Assembly: GCA_014885115.2 (NCBI GenBank)
Contig: WKLE02001911.1
Location: 35,297 to 56,708 of the forward strand
Direction: 5' to 3'
Source of the DNA: Asterionellopsis glacialis
Taxonomy: Eukaryota > Bacillariophyta > Plagiogrammaphyceae > Rhaphoneidales > Asterionellopsidaceae
Length of the DNA: 21,412 bases
Below, piece after piece: positions 19,536 to 21,412 of the stretch. Position 1 is the stretch's first letter; each line of letters starts with the position of its first letter. The translations under genes and the position numbers were made by a program. Below the pieces are notes generated by a model. The model was given only the letters and a program-made list of their open reading frames with translations. It did no database searches and was not told the origin of the DNA.

Positions 19536-19771
19536 ATTGGCATTAGAAAGCAAGCTACTGTACAAGTACCTCTGGGAAGATAATGGAACTTCTCCTCGGA
19601 TTTTGAATGATATAATATCTTTTTGGCAACGCAAAGAAAAAAACAAAGATCGAAGATATAAAATAAAAATGTTCTGTTCCGTGCCGGTCTCATGCTTCAG
19701 GCTCTTTTTTCGGATGCTAGGCGGAGAACAGATGTCAAGAGTCAAGAGTCAAGATTGGATTTTGGAAAAAA

Positions 19772-19801
19772 TGACGTAATCAAAACGTCATTATTACGTC
19801 A
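19772..19801. promoter_or_regulatory. CRE/bZIP-like inverted repeat cluster
   Basis: TGACGTAAT (19772-19780) and its exact reverse complement ATTACGTCA (19793-19801) flank a third copy of ACGTCA at 19785-19790. That is three TGACGT-type cores in 30 bp, about 240 bp upstream of the carrier ATG and 500 bp upstream of RNase HII. TGACGT cores are bound by bZIP factors. In diatoms and relatives these include CO2/cAMP-responsive bZIPs and light-sensing aureochromes. Which gene responds is unknown. Confidence 0.55.
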
Positions 19802-19834
19802 CCACTAAAATATTCCTACCTCTACCGATGATAC

Positions 19835-20022
19835 TACCTGGTACCATAATAGAAGTAATATTATAATTGATGACTTACCGGTAAAATAACCACTAGCAGG
19901 TGGGTCCTACTTAATACCTGGTACGAAGGTACCGGGTACATACCCAGGTACTGTACCAGGTACAAGGTACCCCACAGATACCCTGTGGTACAGTACCTTG
20001 GTACCAGGTATAATATTTACCT
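19835..20022. repeat. TACCTGGTAC palindromic repeat cluster 3 with long hairpin
   Basis: The densest cluster in the window: TACCTGGTACC (19835-19845), TACCGGTA (19876-19883), TACCTGGTAC (19915-19924), GGTACC (19928-19933), TACCAGGTAC (19954-19963), and a run ending in TTGGTACCAGGTA near 20010. Bases from about 19954 to 20010 can fold back: GGTACAAGGTACC and CCACAG on the left pair with CTGTGG and GGTACC/CCTTGGTACC on the right, around a short ATACC loop. Confidence 0.75.
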
Positions 20023-20088
20023 GTATATTTTTTCTTGTTGTTACAAAAACGTACGAGTGCTCTTTTCCGATCCTTCCACACGCCGATG

Positions 20089-20096
20089 TGACGTCA
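20089..20096. promoter_or_regulatory. Perfect CRE palindrome TGACGTCA
   Basis: The full 8-bp CRE consensus, about 210 bp upstream of the RNase HII ATG, in the same intergenic region as the triple-core cluster. One 8-mer alone could be chance; the combination raises its credibility. Confidence 0.4.
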
Positions 20097-20303
20097 TTTA
20101 TGATTCTACGGGATCTGCGAGGGTTAGAGTCAAGCCTCGAAACCTGCCCTCTTGATGTGTCACGAGATTCTTGTCCCTCCATCAACAAACTCCCGACAGG
20201 CGGCCCAGTGATGTGAGCCATGATAGCCCCCACTGTGTCCAAGGTGACGGGTTTATAAGTCTAAACATTTCATTTTGCTTCTATTAAGGTGACAGCTCAG
20301 ATT

Positions 20304-21113
20304 ATGAAGACCACACCGAGAGGAAGAAAAATCGTGTTGTCTATGTTCATACCAGCAATAGTCACGCTAGTAGATCTCGTTGATGAATGTGACTGTTTCT
20401 TCCCAACCCGTCGTTTCGTACCATCCATGATGGGTTCTAAAAGAAATCAAAAATCAAAAGGACCCATGTCTGCCGAAAAGGGGTTGCGTGATAGAGGTTT
20501 TCGGTATGTGATTGGATCTGATGAATCCGGTCGTGGTTGTATTGCAGGACCTGTAGTGGCTGCAAGTTGTTGCATTTTGACAGATCCTCTTTCAGATTAC
20601 ACACCCCTTACCGGTGTAGACGATAGTAAATTGTTGGAAGAGGATGAACGTAATCGCATTTATGAGCACATTGTTAACCACCCTGACATATATTCCTACA
20701 GTGTAGCTGAAGTATCCAATACTCATATTGATGAAGTAAACATTTTGAAAGCAACTATGGATTGTTTTAGAAATTCTATTGAAGACCTGGCCACTAAAGA
20801 AAATTTTCCATTGGAAGAAACCTATAGTGTTGTTGATGGGAAAAAGGCACCAAAATTAGAAATGAAGTTTACATCTCGACCATGGGTGCGTGGTGACGCG
20901 GAGGTTCATACTATAGCCTTGGCGTCAATTATTGCCAAGGTAACACGAGATCGCATAATGACAGAGTTGAATGAGGTCTACCCCGAATACGGCTTTGACA
21001 TTCACAAGGGGTATCCATCCCGTGATCATATAGTAGCTCTTCATACACATGGCCCATGTGCTATTCATAGAAAATCAACCAAACCTGTCAAAAGTAGACA
21101 AGAAGTCCAATAA
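20304..21113 (+). CDS. rnhB: Ribonuclease HII, bacterial type, probably organelle-targeted
   Basis: A 269-aa protein with a bacterial-type RNase HII domain, which cuts RNA in RNA/DNA hybrids and at single ribonucleotides misincorporated in DNA. The catalytic DEDD set is complete: D73 and E74 in GSDESGRGCIAGPVVAA, D178 in SVVDGKKAPKL and D198 in VRGDAEVH. Other family blocks are GVDDSKLL (104-111), ASIIAKVTRDRIM (207-219) and HKGYPSRDH…HGPCAIHRKS. Residues 1-65 are extra: a hydrophobic segment (about 9-26) followed by CDCFFPTRRFVPSMM and a basic Ser/Lys stretch. This resembles a bipartite plastid presequence, so action on plastid DNA is plausible; mitochondrion or ER signal anchor are alternatives. 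The ATG at 20304 is chosen because the upstream extension reaches only a GTG. All family motifs intact; targeting is inference. Confidence 0.9.
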   Translation: MKTTPRGRKIVLSMFIPAIVTLVDLVDECDCFFPTRRFVPSMMGSKRNQKSKGPMSAEKGLRDRGFRYVIGSDESGRGCIAGPVVAASCCILTDPLSDYTPLTGVDDSKLLEEDERNRIYEHIVNHPDIYSYSVAEVSNTHIDEVNILKATMDCFRNSIEDLATKENFPLEETYSVVDGKKAPKLEMKFTSRPWVRGDAEVHTIALASIIAKVTRDRIMTELNEVYPEYGFDIHKGYPSRDHIVALHTHGPCAIHRKSTKPVKSRQEVQ

Positions 21114-21412
21114 CTTAAATGTGTCACTTTTGTTTGAAGCAATGATGGCTTGTTGTTATTAAACGCCTGTGTCAAATATTTAATTGTCTAAGCTAGTCTC
21201 GTTTAGATAAGTTCATTGAAGAAATTTGTTAAAGTTCCGTTGGTGGCAAGGAATAAAGTGTTAAGCCATTTACAGATATGACTAGTTATACAGCTATACT
21301 CGTGTGCCACTGCATATGAGGACCTAAACTTCGTTGTACAAAAATAGTATGTTTCCTCTAATTTTTCTTAATCTTGACTTGCTTCCGGAACTTGACATCT
21401 TCTAGCATAATT
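21114..21412. other. 3' flank of RNase HII
   Basis: No gene recognised up to the window edge. An AATAAA hexamer at 21252-21257, about 140 nt after the stop codon, could serve as a polyadenylation signal, though diatom signals are poorly defined. Confidence 0.35.

Larger units (their letters stand above)
19536..20303. other. Shared upstream region of carrier and RNase HII
   Basis: About 770 bp between two divergent ATGs. Reading along the plus strand: carrier 5' UTR, a TGACGT inverted-repeat cluster (19772-19801), a palindrome cluster with a long potential hairpin (19835-20022), a perfect TGACGTCA (20089-20096) and a TATA-like TTTATAA (20252-20258) about 45 nt before the RNase HII ATG. Minus-strand frame 19907-20242 runs through the repeats and is not a credible gene. 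Confidence 0.6.

Noticed and set aside
18663..19745. Carrier extended by 70 residues at its N-terminus
   Set aside because: The extension begins with TTG and has no carrier similarity; the ATG at 19535 gives the usual family length.
19907..20242. 111-codon minus-strand frame between carrier and RNase HII
   Set aside because: Its C-terminal part (VPGTVPGYVPGTFVPG) is translated palindromic repeat, and it runs through the putative promoter elements.

Overview
The window looks like nuclear DNA of a photosynthetic stramenopile, most likely a diatom. Three things point there. Two encoded proteins start with a signal peptide followed at once by Phe (…IASSF|MLP in the oxidoreductase, …CDCFFP in RNase HII), which is the layout of bipartite plastid presequences in diatoms. 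The genes are eukaryotic (gamma-secretase APH-1, GATOR1 NPR3, a mitochondrial-type carrier, a RING-H2 protein) yet almost free of introns. TGACGT-type bZIP sites lie in one intergenic region. The species cannot be named from the sequence alone.

Layout. 1-1064: APH-1 (+). 1065-2081: no gene recognised. 2082-4223: coiled-coil protein with a split PDZ-like region (+). It converges on 4341-7415, a 1024-aa orphan protein with a weak methyltransferase-like N-terminus (-). 7416-8906: gene-poor, with a GGTACC-type palindromic repeat cluster. 8907-9903: two-exon membrane RING-H2 protein (-), the only intron resolved here. 9904-11063: gene-poor, second repeat cluster. 11064-12680: secreted GH18 chitobiase-like hydrolase (-), divergent from 13345-14472, a metallophosphoesterase (+). 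14554-15570: plastid-type FAD/NAD(P) oxidoreductase (-). 16017-16253: 78-aa single-pass membrane protein (+), whose stop lies only 7 nt before the ATG of NPR3 (16261-18477, +). 18663-19535: mitochondrial-carrier-family protein (-), divergent from 20304-21113, a bacterial-type RNase HII (+). Their shared intergenic region holds a bZIP/CRE-like inverted repeat, a dense palindrome cluster with a long potential hairpin, and a perfect TGACGTCA.

The genes do not form one pathway; this is an ordinary compact chromosome segment. The points most worth following are the near-overlapping small-ORF/NPR3 pair (possible bicistronic mRNA), the recurring intergenic TACCTGGTAC palindromes, the CRE-like cluster between the carrier and RNase HII, and the orphan 1024-aa protein. 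Several open frames extend upstream only to GTG or TTG; the coordinates given here use the first ATG.
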